From contig NZ_JQMO01000002.1 in the NCBI RefSeq assembly GCF_000744785.1, positions 434,001 through 498,000 on the forward strand: a stretch of 64,000 bases of DNA, in the 5' to 3' direction. Numbering within the stretch: the stretch's first letter is position 1; every line of letters starts with the position of its first letter. Made by a program: the position numbers and the translations under genes. This DNA is from Kitasatospora azatica KCTC 9699. Lineage in GTDB: Bacteria > Actinomycetota > Actinomycetes > Streptomycetales > Streptomycetaceae. Below the pieces are notes generated by a model that did no database searches, had not been told where the DNA came from, and saw only the letters and a program-made list of their open reading frames with translations. Below, in pieces: positions 34,583-42,675 of the stretch.

Positions 34583-35481
34583 GGTGCTTCCAGAGTCTCT
34601 TCAGCGGAGGGAAGGCGGTAGAAGGCGGTCGCGGTGCCGGCGAGGATCGCCTGGATCTCGCTCTCGGCAAAGCCGTTGAGCAGTTCGTCCACGGTGGCGG
34701 CCCAACGGTTCCAGCCTCCCGCGAGGTTCGCGACCGGCCAGTCCGACCCGAACATCAGCCGCTCGGGGCCGAAGGCGGAGAGCAGCACGTCCCACACGGG
34801 CCGGATGTCGGAGGTGGTCCAGGTCTCGTGGTCGGCCTCGGTGATCAGTCCCGACACCTTGCAGACCACCTGGGGGTGTTCGGCCAGCAGCCGCAGCTGC
34901 CGTTCCCAGTCGCCCAGTTCGCCACTGGCGATGGACGGCTTGCCCGCGTGGTTGAGCACCTGCGGCAGGTCCGGGAAGCGTTCGGCCAACCGGATCGCCT
35001 GGTCGAGCTGGTGGCTGCGGATCAGCACGTCGTAGTGGAGTCCGCGTTCCAGGACCGCCTCGAGCCCGCGTTCGACGTCGGCGCGTTGCAGCCACCCCGG
35101 GTCCGATTCGCCCTGGACCAGGTGGCGAAGGGAGCGGAGGTACCTGCCGCCCTCCCCGGCGAGCAGGCGGTCGAGCACGTCGCCGATCGCCGGGGAGGTC
35201 AGGTCCGCCCAGCCGACCACGGCCTGGATCAACGGGTCCCGCGCCGCGAGCGCGAGCAGGACCTCGGTCTCCGGCACGTCCGGCATGCACTGCACGACCA
35301 CCGTGCTGTGCAGCTGACGGCCCGCCACCGGCTGGGTGGCGGTGGCGCGCAGGTCGTCAGGAGTGAACGTGCGGCGGATCGACGTCAGGTCCGGGTCGTC
35401 GAGCCAGGGCTGCGGGGTCTCGACGAGGTCCCACAGGTGGTGGTGGGCGTCGACGAGCGCGGGGGCTGGTGTGGAGGTCAC
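34579..35481 (-). CDS. Amidohydrolase-family lactonase (L-fuconolactonase candidate 1)
   Basis: 300-aa TIM-barrel amidohydrolase of the COG3618 group. The N-terminal metal motif DAHHHLWD, the central HLVQGESDPGWL and the terminal FGSDWPV are typical of L-fuconolactonase and L-rhamnono-lactonase. It would hydrolyse the 1,4- or 1,5-lactone formed by the sugar dehydrogenase. The GTG at 35481 is chosen because it starts just before the conserved DAHHH; its ribosome site is weak and the frame is open 33 codons earlier. A second, clearly related lactonase lies at 55196-56059 in the Lar operon, so the two may serve different sugar lactones. Confidence 0.82.
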   Translation of the reverse strand: MTSTPAPALVDAHHHLWDLVETPQPWLDDPDLTSIRRTFTPDDLRATATQPVAGRQLHSTVVVQCMPDVPETEVLLALAARDPLIQAVVGWADLTSPAIGDVLDRLLAGEGGRYLRSLRHLVQGESDPGWLQRADVERGLEAVLERGLHYDVLIRSHQLDQAIRLAERFPDLPQVLNHAGKPSIASGELGDWERQLRLLAEHPQVVCKVSGLITEADHETWTTSDIRPVWDVLLSAFGPERLMFGSDWPVANLAGGWNRWAATVDELLNGFAESEIQAILAGTATAFYRLPSAEETLEAP

Positions 35482-35519
35482 TGGAGGATCCAAGTCGGGT
35501 CGGTCTGGTTCGAACCGTG

Positions 35520-35867
35520 TCAGTCCGTGGCGTTGCCGGCGGGCGGGCCCAGGTGCCAGATCTCGGTGAGTTCGGTCCACTGGCGGGAGTCACCGCGGTC
35601 GGGCCAGGGCTCCTGGCACGGGTCGGTGAGCTTCCACCACTCCTGGGTCTCCGGGTCGGCCTCGAGCGTCGCCATGTCGGCCTCGAAGTCCTCGCCGGTG
35701 TACTCGAGGTAGGCGAACAGCACGTCGCCGTGGAGGTAGATGCTGAAGTTGTGGACGTTCGCCCGGTGCAGGGCGGCCTCGACTCCGGGCCAGACCGCGG
35801 AGTGGAGTTCGAGGTACTCCTCGCGGTGCTCGGGCCGCAGCTTGATGGTCTGGGCGAGGCGCTTCAC
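35520..35867 (-). CDS. rhaM: L-rhamnose/L-fucose mutarotase family protein
   Basis: 115-aa dimeric alpha/beta-barrel mutarotase (DUF718/RhaM family). Conserved parts are YLELHSAVWPGVEAALH, with the catalytic His, IYLHGDVLFAYLEY, and PETQEWWKLTDPCQEPWP. It interconverts alpha and beta anomers of a 6-deoxy-hexose, which helps the dehydrogenase that uses one anomer. In this locus L-fucose or L-rhamnose is the likely substrate. Its GTG overlaps the stop of the 661-aa protein (GTGA). Confidence 0.88.
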   Translation of the reverse strand: MKRLAQTIKLRPEHREEYLELHSAVWPGVEAALHRANVHNFSIYLHGDVLFAYLEYTGEDFEADMATLEADPETQEWWKLTDPCQEPWPDRGDSRQWTELTEIWHLGPPAGNATD

Positions 35868-37849
35868 GCGGACTCCTCCTCGTCGAACGGGGTGCGGTAG
35901 CTGGGGGTGTTGGTGCGCAGCCCGAGTCCGAGGGTGAGCCGTATCCGGGTGGACGCGGGCAGTCGGACGGTCAGGAACGGGCCGTCAGCAGCCGCCTGCG
36001 ACTCGGTGACCACCGGCTCCGTGTGGCCGTAGTCGTACATGCCCCCGACCCAGGCGTCGTCCGCGCAGGTCGTGTACCGCACCGAGGTGATGGTGTGCTC
36101 GGCCATGGCGCCTGCCTGGACGATCACCGTGCGCTCCGCCTCGGGCGAGAGGTTCACCAGCTCGACGGTGGTGGCCTCGGGGTCGATGGAGCTGACCAGG
36201 GCGGCCACGTCCTGCGGGAGGCCGGCGCGACGGGCCTGGGCGTCGTAGTAGCGCACCCGGGCCTGCTGCAGGCCGCCGTTGTACAGCACCTGCGGGCCGC
36301 CCCAGGTGAGCTGCACGAGGGCTTCGGTGGCCACGGGGTTGCACTGCTGCCAGACGTGGATGTCGGCCTCGTCCACGTCCAGGTCGCGGTACTGCTCGAC
36401 GCGCCGCAGGCGGTGGCGGATCTGCGCCTGCGCGGTGGCCAGGATGCGCTCCGGGTAGCCGGGGTCGTCGCCGGCCAGGTAGGCGAACCAGGCCTTCTCG
36501 TGCGCGGACTCCTCCTTGGCGCGGAACGACCGCAGGGTGCGCCAGTCGATGCCGTCCGCCTCGCGCAGCCGCTCCAGGCGGGCGCGGTCGGACTCGGCGG
36601 CCGTGTGGTGCCACAGCGCCACCGGGACGGGCGGGGTGGCCGGGTTGTAGTCGAACCAGCCCGAGTCCTTGTAGCGGAAGGGGAGGTGGAGCGTCGGGGT
36701 TGCCTTGTCCTCGGCCAGCTCGACCGCCCACTTGGAGGGCAGGCTGGAGTCGGCCTCGGTGTGCGGCATCACCTTGCCCTGGTCGATCATGGTGTCCAGC
36801 GTGGTGGAGACCATCGAGAGGTAGTCGTCGTCGCCGGTGACGGTGGCCGCCGCGAGCGCCGCGACGGTCGCCGCGTGGCCCACGCTGTGCCAGCCGTGCG
36901 GCCAGGACCAGCCGTAGTGGCCGCCGTACCAGCGGCCCTCGTGCAGACCGCCGACCACCCCGTCCGGGCTGACGTTGTCCGGGAGCACGCCGCCGTTCGC
37001 CTCGGTGCGCTCCCGCCAGGCGCCGACGTAGTTCACGATCCAGTCGCGATAGCGGTCCTCGTGGGTCAGGATCCAGGCGTTCAGGACCAGCCCGGCCGCG
37101 GCGAGGTTGACCGCGGTGTCGCCGACACCCATCCGCTCGCGCATCTGCGCGCCCAGCCGCGGATCCGAGTCGAGCGGGTACGGGCCGTCCTGGGCCTCCG
37201 GCAGCCACTCCAACGGGTAGCCGTAGGTGTCCGCCTCCTTCTGCAGCCAGGGGTAGACGTCACCGTCGGACACGCCCGTGCGGTCCGGGTCGCTGCCGTT
37301 GTGCGGCCGGGTGATGATCCGGTGCTCCGGGTCGTAGTTGCCGTGGGCCGGGTCGACGTACAGCTCGGCGAAGCGCAGGGCGCGCTCGGACCAGCGGTCG
37401 GGGGCGGCCATGCACAGGAAGTAGAGCAGCAGCAGGCTCTCGCCCTGGTGGAACCAGTCGTAGCCGCGCTCGTACTCGTCCTTCAGCATGTCCAGCTCGG
37501 TGAGCTGCCGGGTCACGCCCTCCCAGTGCTTCTCACTGGCGGCAAGTACCTCCTCGGAACCGCCGAGCAGGTACAGCTGCGGCCAGTTGAAGAAGACCTC
37601 GTAGAAGTCGTCCACACCGTCACGGGTGGTCAGTTCGCCATTGTAGTTCAGTCGGCCGTCCGGGCCGGTGAAGGCGTCGGCGAAGCGCCGCCAGGCGGTG
37701 TCGAGCAGGTCGAACAGCGACCGCTGCGCCACGGCCCAGCCGGGTGTTTCGAGCAGCGGCACTGCGGCCAGGATCTCCGGCGGCTCGACCGGAGCACTCG
37801 ACGGTGCGGTGGCCTCGGCCGGGAGGGGGTCAGCGGAACTGAAGGACAT
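35864..37849 (-). CDS. Large unrecognised protein, candidate alpha/alpha-toroid carbohydrate enzyme
   Basis: 661-aa cytosolic protein without a recognised family. There is no signal peptide after MSFSSADPLP. It is rich in Trp, Tyr, Asp and His, with an alternating helical pattern from about residue 40 to 560, as in (alpha/alpha)6 glycosidases and lyases. Candidate active-site stretches are RGYDWFHQGESLLL, ITRPHNGSDPDRTG, YPWLQKEADTYGYPLEWLPE and GGHYGWSWPHGWHSVGHA. The last about 110 residues look like a beta-sandwich (VELVNLSPEAERTVIVQAG). GGAG lies 8 bp before the ATG. It lies between the ABC importer and the mutarotase and overlaps the latter by GTGA, so an intracellular role on imported fuco-oligosaccharides is likely. 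It could be a new glycoside hydrolase or lyase. Confidence 0.7.
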   Translation of the reverse strand: MSFSSADPLPAEATAPSSAPVEPPEILAAVPLLETPGWAVAQRSLFDLLDTAWRRFADAFTGPDGRLNYNGELTTRDGVDDFYEVFFNWPQLYLLGGSEEVLAASEKHWEGVTRQLTELDMLKDEYERGYDWFHQGESLLLLYFLCMAAPDRWSERALRFAELYVDPAHGNYDPEHRIITRPHNGSDPDRTGVSDGDVYPWLQKEADTYGYPLEWLPEAQDGPYPLDSDPRLGAQMRERMGVGDTAVNLAAAGLVLNAWILTHEDRYRDWIVNYVGAWRERTEANGGVLPDNVSPDGVVGGLHEGRWYGGHYGWSWPHGWHSVGHAATVAALAAATVTGDDDYLSMVSTTLDTMIDQGKVMPHTEADSSLPSKWAVELAEDKATPTLHLPFRYKDSGWFDYNPATPPVPVALWHHTAAESDRARLERLREADGIDWRTLRSFRAKEESAHEKAWFAYLAGDDPGYPERILATAQAQIRHRLRRVEQYRDLDVDEADIHVWQQCNPVATEALVQLTWGGPQVLYNGGLQQARVRYYDAQARRAGLPQDVAALVSSIDPEATTVELVNLSPEAERTVIVQAGAMAEHTITSVRYTTCADDAWVGGMYDYGHTEPVVTESQAAADGPFLTVRLPASTRIRLTLGLGLRTNTPSYRTPFDEEESA

Positions 37850-37928
37850 GGGAGGATCTCCGTTCGGTGCTGCGGGATGGCGGACCTGTGGCGCGACGGC
37901 CGGGAGTGGTGTCACTCCTTGGCGGCGG

Positions 37929-38900
37929 TCACTCCTTGGTGGCGCCGGCGAGCATCCCGCTGACCAGGAAGCGCTGGGCGAAGAGGAAGACGATCAGGAC
38001 CGGCGAGATGGCCACCAGCGTGGCCAGGGCCAGCTGCGGGCGCTCGATCCCGAGGGAGCCCGCAGTCGGGTTGAACTGCGGCACGTTGCTGAGCAGGCTG
38101 CCGACACCCACCTGGATCGGCATCTGGTTGCTCTCGGGGAGCATGACGTAGGGCAGGAAGTAGTTGGTCCAGTTGGCGACGAAGCTGAAGAAGCCCACCA
38201 GCGCGATGACCGGTGTCGCCAGCGGCAGCGCGATGTGCCGGAAGACGCCGAGCTCGGAGCAGCCGTCCATCCGCGCGGCCGCCAGCAGGTCCTTGGGGAC
38301 GGCGGTCGAGAAGTAGATGTACGTCAGGTACACCCCGAACGGGTAGAACGAGTACGGCAGGACGATCGACCACATCGTGCCGATCAGGTGCGCCGCGTTG
38401 ACTTCCAGGAACAGCGGAACCACCAGCGTGGCGCTCGGCATGAGCATCACGACCAGGGTCGACACCAGCAGGGCGCGCCGGCCGCGGAACTCGGTCATCG
38501 CCAGGGCGTAGCCCGCCGGTATGGAGACGCAGAGCGTGATGACCAGTGAGATCACCGCGTACAGGGCGGAGTTGCCCAGCCACTGCAGCACGGCGTTGTC
38601 CTGGAAGGCGGTGAGCGCGTCCCAGTTGGCCTTGAGCGCGCCGAAGGAGCCGAAGGAGAGCGGGTTGTTGTTGACCAGCTGCTGATCGGTCTTGGTCGCC
38701 GCGAGGACGAGCCACAGCACGGGCAGTGCGAAGAACAGCACGAACAGCGCCAGTACCGTTCCGACGAGCAGCCGGGACGACGTCTGCCCCAGGGGTCGCT
38801 TCCGCCGCGACGCGCGCTGTGAAGCTCGGCTCATTTGGCTTGGTTCCCGTTCCGTGCGTGGTGTGGCGGCGACCGGACTCGCGGAGGTGTCAGTCGGCAT
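37929..38900 (-). CDS. Sugar ABC transporter permease (MalG type)
   Basis: 323-aa permease with a long polar N-terminus (about 45 residues) and six hydrophobic segments. The EAA-type loop is seen as DLLAAARMDGCSELGVFRHIALPLATPVIA, and the protein ends GMLAGATKE like other MalG-family permeases. With the partner permease and binding protein it imports a carbohydrate, probably a fucosylated or 6-deoxy sugar. The ATPase is not encoded here; actinomycetes often share an MsiK-type ATPase. The start at 38900 overlaps the upstream permease by 11 bp. Confidence 0.9.
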   Translation of the reverse strand: MPTDTSASPVAATPRTEREPSQMSRASQRASRRKRPLGQTSSRLLVGTVLALFVLFFALPVLWLVLAATKTDQQLVNNNPLSFGSFGALKANWDALTAFQDNAVLQWLGNSALYAVISLVITLCVSIPAGYALAMTEFRGRRALLVSTLVVMLMPSATLVVPLFLEVNAAHLIGTMWSIVLPYSFYPFGVYLTYIYFSTAVPKDLLAAARMDGCSELGVFRHIALPLATPVIALVGFFSFVANWTNYFLPYVMLPESNQMPIQVGVGSLLSNVPQFNPTAGSLGIERPQLALATLVAISPVLIVFLFAQRFLVSGMLAGATKE

Positions 38901-39798
38901 CGAAGAATCCTGACCGTGCGACGAAGACACCGGCGGCTGCCACGCTGACGACCAGAAGCTCCATCGACACCGCGGCGGCGCCGTTGATGTTGTTCATCTG
39001 GAAGGCGAAGTCGTAGGTCAGCTGGTTGAGCGAGTAGTCGCGTCCGGCCACGCCCACGCTCGCCAGGGAGAGCAGTTGGGGCTCGACGAAGAGCTGGGCG
39101 CCGCCCGCGAAGGCCAGGATCACCATGTAGATGATCCACTTGCGCAGCATGGGGATCTGCACGTGCCAGGCGGTCTGCCAGGCGCTCGCGCCGTCGATCC
39201 GGGCGGCCTCCATGACATCCGTGGGGATGTTGTTGAGCGCGCCGTACATGACCACGATCCAGCCGCCCGCCCCGGTCCAGAACGCGACGATCGTGAACAG
39301 CACCGGCAGGTTGCCCGGAGCGATGACCTCACCAAAGGTGTGGAATCCCAGTGCGCCCAGCAGCGAGCTGACGGGGCTCACCGTCGGGTCCAGCATGAAC
39401 AGCCACACCAGCACGCTGGCTGCGCCGGCGAGCGCCCCGGGGATGTAGTAGAGGAACCGCAGCGCCTGGCTGGCCCGGCTGGAGGAGACGCGGTGCAGCA
39501 GCAGCGCCAGGGCCACCACGAAGACCACCAGCGAGAGGAGCCAGAACACCAGGTAGATCGCGACGTGACCGATGGCGTCCACGAAGCGGAAGTCCTGCGC
39601 CGTGGAGATGAAGTTGGAGAAGCCGGTGAAGCTTCCCCCGCCGTCGGTGAAGGCGAAGTAGATCGCGTAGCCGGTCGGGAGGACGCCGAAGGCGATCAGC
39701 AGGAGCACGTAGCCGGCGACGAATGCCATGCCGGCCCGGCTCTGCCCGCCGCCGCTGCGGCGGCGGGCAGAGCCGACCAAAGAGGGGACAACCGTCAC
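38890..39798 (-). CDS. Sugar ABC transporter permease (MalF type)
   Basis: 302-aa permease with about six membrane spans. The EAA loop appears as DVMEAARIDGASAWQTAWHVQIPML, typical of MalF/UgpA partners in carbohydrate importers. The GTG at 39798 overlaps the binding-protein stop (GTGA); the open frame extends upstream without support. It pairs with the MalG-type permease at 37929-38900. Confidence 0.9.
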   Translation of the reverse strand: MTVVPSLVGSARRRSGGGQSRAGMAFVAGYVLLLIAFGVLPTGYAIYFAFTDGGGSFTGFSNFISTAQDFRFVDAIGHVAIYLVFWLLSLVVFVVALALLLHRVSSSRASQALRFLYYIPGALAGAASVLVWLFMLDPTVSPVSSLLGALGFHTFGEVIAPGNLPVLFTIVAFWTGAGGWIVVMYGALNNIPTDVMEAARIDGASAWQTAWHVQIPMLRKWIIYMVILAFAGGAQLFVEPQLLSLASVGVAGRDYSLNQLTYDFAFQMNNINGAAAVSMELLVVSVAAAGVFVARSGFFDAD

Positions 39799-41138
39799 GA
39801 GGAGACCTTGTATCCGAAGGACTCGGCGTGCTTGACGATCGAGGCCTGCCAGGCGGGGAGCAGCGAGGCGATGCTCTGACCCTGGGTCATGCCGGGCTTG
39901 ACGTCGGCGGCCCAGATGGCCTCCTGGCTGTACTGGCCGGAACCCCAGTTCGACCACACCTGGGAGGACGCGTCCTTGAGCGGGCTCAGGCTGGTGGCGA
40001 AGTAGCCGGAGGCGTCCTGGGCCTTCAGCCAGTTCTCGGCAGCCGGGGCGTAGGCCGGGAAGCCGGGGGCCTTCTCACCCTGGTAGGCGTTGTCGGTGGT
40101 GACCCACTTCAGGAAGTCGGTGGCCGCCTTGAGGTTGGTGGAGTGCTGGGACAGCAGCCAGGTGCCACCACCGACGTTGCCGGTGGACGGCGAGGTGTCG
40201 CCCTGCCACTGCGGAATCGGAGCCACGCCGACCGTCTTCTCGGGGGTCTTGAGGGTGTCCTTGAACACCGCACCGCCGTACCAGGCCGGGCCGGGCATGA
40301 GCAGGACCTTGTCGGCCTCGTTCTTGCCGAAGTCGGTGCTGAAGACGCCGCTGATGGACATGGACTTGTTCTTGATCAGCCCGTCCATGAGCTTGGCCAT
40401 CTTGGTGCAGCTGTCACTGGTGGTGTTAACGGTAACGGCCTTGGGGCCGGTGATGTGGTTGGCCTCGCACTTGCTCGCCCACATGTAGATCTCGGGGGTG
40501 TAGGAGTCGCCCGCGTCGCCCACCAGGTAGCCGGGGTGCTCGGCGGCCACCTTCTCGCCCAGCGCCTGGTACTCCTCCCAGGTCTTGGGGACCTGGTAGC
40601 CGAACTGCTTCATCAGCGGCGCGTTGTACCAGAGCACCGCCTGGGAGAGGTCGTTGCGCAGACAGTAGACGGTGCCGTTGACGGTACAGACGTCGTTGGC
40701 GCCCTTGGCGAACTGGCCCAGGGTGTCCGCCGGGATCAGGCCCTTGTCGAGCGGCGCGGCGAAGCCGGCGTCGACCGCCCAGCTCGCCTCGTTGTTCTGC
40801 GAGCTGAAGACCACGTCCGGCCAGCCCTTGCCGGTGCGGTTGAACAGCTGGACCTTGGTCTGGAGGTAGTTCGACCCGTTGGCGTCGCCGTCGTAGGAGA
40901 CGATGTCCAGCTTCACCTCCGGGTGCAGCTGCTGGTACTGCTTCGCCGCGTCCAGGCGGGTGGCGTCCACCCAGACGGTCAGGGCGCCGTCCTTCTGGGG
41001 AGCCTGGGCGAAGCCGTCCTTGGTGGTCTTCTGGGCAGTGGAGCCGCCACAGGCGGACACGGCCAGTGCCATGGTGGCCGCACAGACGGCCAGCAGCACC
41101 GATCTCTTGCTGGGCACCGAAGGCTTGTTGACAAACAT
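39795..41138 (-). CDS. Sugar ABC transporter substrate-binding lipoprotein
   Basis: 447-aa family 1 solute-binding lipoprotein. The signal peptide ends with lipobox VSAC. Typical features are LTVWVDATRLDAAKQYQQLHPEVKLDIV, GKGWPDVVF and ALPQ/APIPQWQG-type clefts. It is the first gene of the 15.6-kb operon that ends in lutC and so probably recognises the sugar or oligosaccharide degraded by that operon. GGAG precedes ATG 41138; the open frame upstream has no signal peptide. It is divergent from the GntR regulator at 41504. Confidence 0.9.
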   Translation of the reverse strand: MFVNKPSVPSKRSVLLAVCAATMALAVSACGGSTAQKTTKDGFAQAPQKDGALTVWVDATRLDAAKQYQQLHPEVKLDIVSYDGDANGSNYLQTKVQLFNRTGKGWPDVVFSSQNNEASWAVDAGFAAPLDKGLIPADTLGQFAKGANDVCTVNGTVYCLRNDLSQAVLWYNAPLMKQFGYQVPKTWEEYQALGEKVAAEHPGYLVGDAGDSYTPEIYMWASKCEANHITGPKAVTVNTTSDSCTKMAKLMDGLIKNKSMSISGVFSTDFGKNEADKVLLMPGPAWYGGAVFKDTLKTPEKTVGVAPIPQWQGDTSPSTGNVGGGTWLLSQHSTNLKAATDFLKWVTTDNAYQGEKAPGFPAYAPAAENWLKAQDASGYFATSLSPLKDASSQVWSNWGSGQYSQEAIWAADVKPGMTQGQSIASLLPAWQASIVKHAESFGYKVSS

Positions 41139-41503
41139 GAGCGACTCCACTGGGTTTGCAGGCGCCCGAACGGATCGGGAGGTGGGGGAGGAAGGCGACG
41201 CCAGGCCGTCCCGGTCGGGCGTCGAATACCGGAGACGGCCGTTGCGCTGCCGTCGTTGGAGTAAATTAGCCGCCTCATCGCCCGAACCGTCAAGATGTGT
41301 GCTGCACTTTTCCGGCCGATTTCGCAATCGTTGCCATTGGCAGAGTGCAGAAACGCCTGATGAGTCCACATATGTCCGATTCGTCACCGGGATCCATGTC
41401 GTCAATTTCCTTCCTAATGAGTACGACACATGGCCAGCTGATGTACGATTAGCCGGCTTCACAGCAATCAGTCGCCCTCGTAGTGACCCCGGAGGCAGGA
41501 CAG
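41139..41503. promoter_or_regulatory. Divergent control region between fucose operon and GntR regulator
   Basis: On the minus strand, TTGACG (complement of 41288-41293) and CTAATT (complement of 41264-41269), spaced 18 bp, form a promoter candidate for the long operon. ACATATGT (41368-41375) is a perfect 8-bp palindrome, and related GACACATGG and GACATGGATCC elements occur at about 41390-41433. These may be sites for the GntR protein. The full TGATnCATCnGATGnATCA palindrome is absent here, although GGATCCATG resembles a half-site. Confidence 0.45.
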
Positions 41504-42304
41504 ATGAACGACACGCCCATGACCGGAGCGGCCTTGCCTGCGCAGGCCGCTCCCGCTGTCGCGGCAGCGGTGAACGGCTCGGGCGAGGAGCGGCGGGACT
41601 ACCGGCCCGGTTACGAGATCGTTTCGGAGCAGATCCTCGAGTACATCGCCGAGGCGCGTCTGGTGGCGGGCGACCGGCTGCCCACCGAGCACGATCTCGC
41701 CAAGACGCTGAACACCAGCAGGGCGGTGGTACGGGAGGCCGTGAAGATCCTCTCGGCGCTCGGCCGCGTCCGGGCCCACAAGGGCCGCGGCCTGTTCGTC
41801 GCCGACGACGAGGGCATGCTCATCACCAGCCGCTGGGGCGGCTTCTTCCGCCCCGTCGACCTCGACCACGTCCTCATGCTGTTCGAGTTCCGCAAGGTGC
41901 AGGAGTCCGCCGCCAGCAGTCTCGCGGCCACCCGCGCCACCCCGGCCGAACTGCGCACCATCGAAGTCGCCATGCAGCAGTGCCGGCACGGGGTCGTCCA
42001 CGGCCAGGTCGACGTGTTCAACCAGGCGGACGAGGACTTCCACACGGCCGTGGCCACCGCCGCGCACAACACCTTCCTGCTCAGCTCCGTGCGCGACGCA
42101 CGCCGACTGCAGCGGCAGTCCAGCGCCATCGGTATCCACGGCATGCTCGGCGAGGCCGCCGAGGCCGCGGTCGTGGAGCACGAGGCGATCTACCGGGCCA
42201 TTCGCGACGGCCGACCGGAAGAGGCGGCCGCCGCCACGGTGGTACACCTCGACCGGACGCTGGAGGACTACCGCCGGGAGATCCAGCGCCGCCTGTTCGG
42301 GTAG
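41504..42304 (+). CDS. GntR/FadR-family transcriptional regulator
   Basis: 266-aa regulator. After a disordered 35-residue N-terminus, a winged helix (about 45-110; LPTEHDLAKTLNTSRAVVREAVKIL) precedes an FCD ligand domain (about 125-255) with His and Asp metal-ligand positions in NQADEDFHTAV and EHEAIYRAI. GGAGG lies 8 bp before the ATG at 41504. It is divergent from the fucose transport and catabolism operon, so it most likely represses that operon and responds to a sugar acid. A terminator follows it. Confidence 0.9.
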   Translation: MNDTPMTGAALPAQAAPAVAAAVNGSGEERRDYRPGYEIVSEQILEYIAEARLVAGDRLPTEHDLAKTLNTSRAVVREAVKILSALGRVRAHKGRGLFVADDEGMLITSRWGGFFRPVDLDHVLMLFEFRKVQESAASSLAATRATPAELRTIEVAMQQCRHGVVHGQVDVFNQADEDFHTAVATAAHNTFLLSSVRDARRLQRQSSAIGIHGMLGEAAEAAVVEHEAIYRAIRDGRPEEAAAATVVHLDRTLEDYRREIQRRLFG

Positions 42305-42312
42305 CGGCGCGG

Positions 42313-42337
42313 GGCGCCACCGCTGCGAGGTGGCGCC
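42313..42337 (+). terminator. Terminator after GntR gene
   Basis: GGCGCCACC (42313-42321) and GGTGGCGCC (42329-42337) form a perfect 9-bp stem with a 7-base loop, 8 bp after the GntR stop. Confidence 0.85.
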
Positions 42338-42358
42338 GTCGACGCAGGTCTGCAGCTC

Positions 42359-42623
42359 ACATCGATCCGATGAATCACCCGACCGCCCGATGACTTCGAA
42401 GGAGGACATCGGGCCACTCGGAGGCACACCACAACCTGCGCGAACCGCGGGCGAAGGCACCGAAAGCGCGCTAGAGCTGCGAGCTCGCCGCTTGGAGCGA
42501 GAGGCCGACCGCGTCGAAGCCAGTCGAATCGGACACAGGCTCCGCGGTATTACCGCCCGGAAACATCGGACATCTCGCTGTCCAGCACCTTGACAGGCTG
42601 CGGCAACATCCGCGATACATGTA
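42359..42623 (+). promoter_or_regulatory. GH29 promoter region with operator candidate
   Basis: In the 371-bp gap before GH29, ACATCGATC-C-GATGAATCA (42359-42377) carries a perfect GATGAATCA half of the shared palindrome and an internal CATCG/CGATG dyad. A promoter candidate is TTGACA (42590-42595) with GATACA (42614-42619), 18 bp apart, and the palindrome TACATGTA (42616-42623) overlaps its -10 box. Nothing else was recognised between them. Confidence 0.5.
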
Positions 42624-42675
42624 CGTAACCGCGGTGGCCCCCCTTTGTGCGCGTTTCCAGGACATCGGAGCATCC

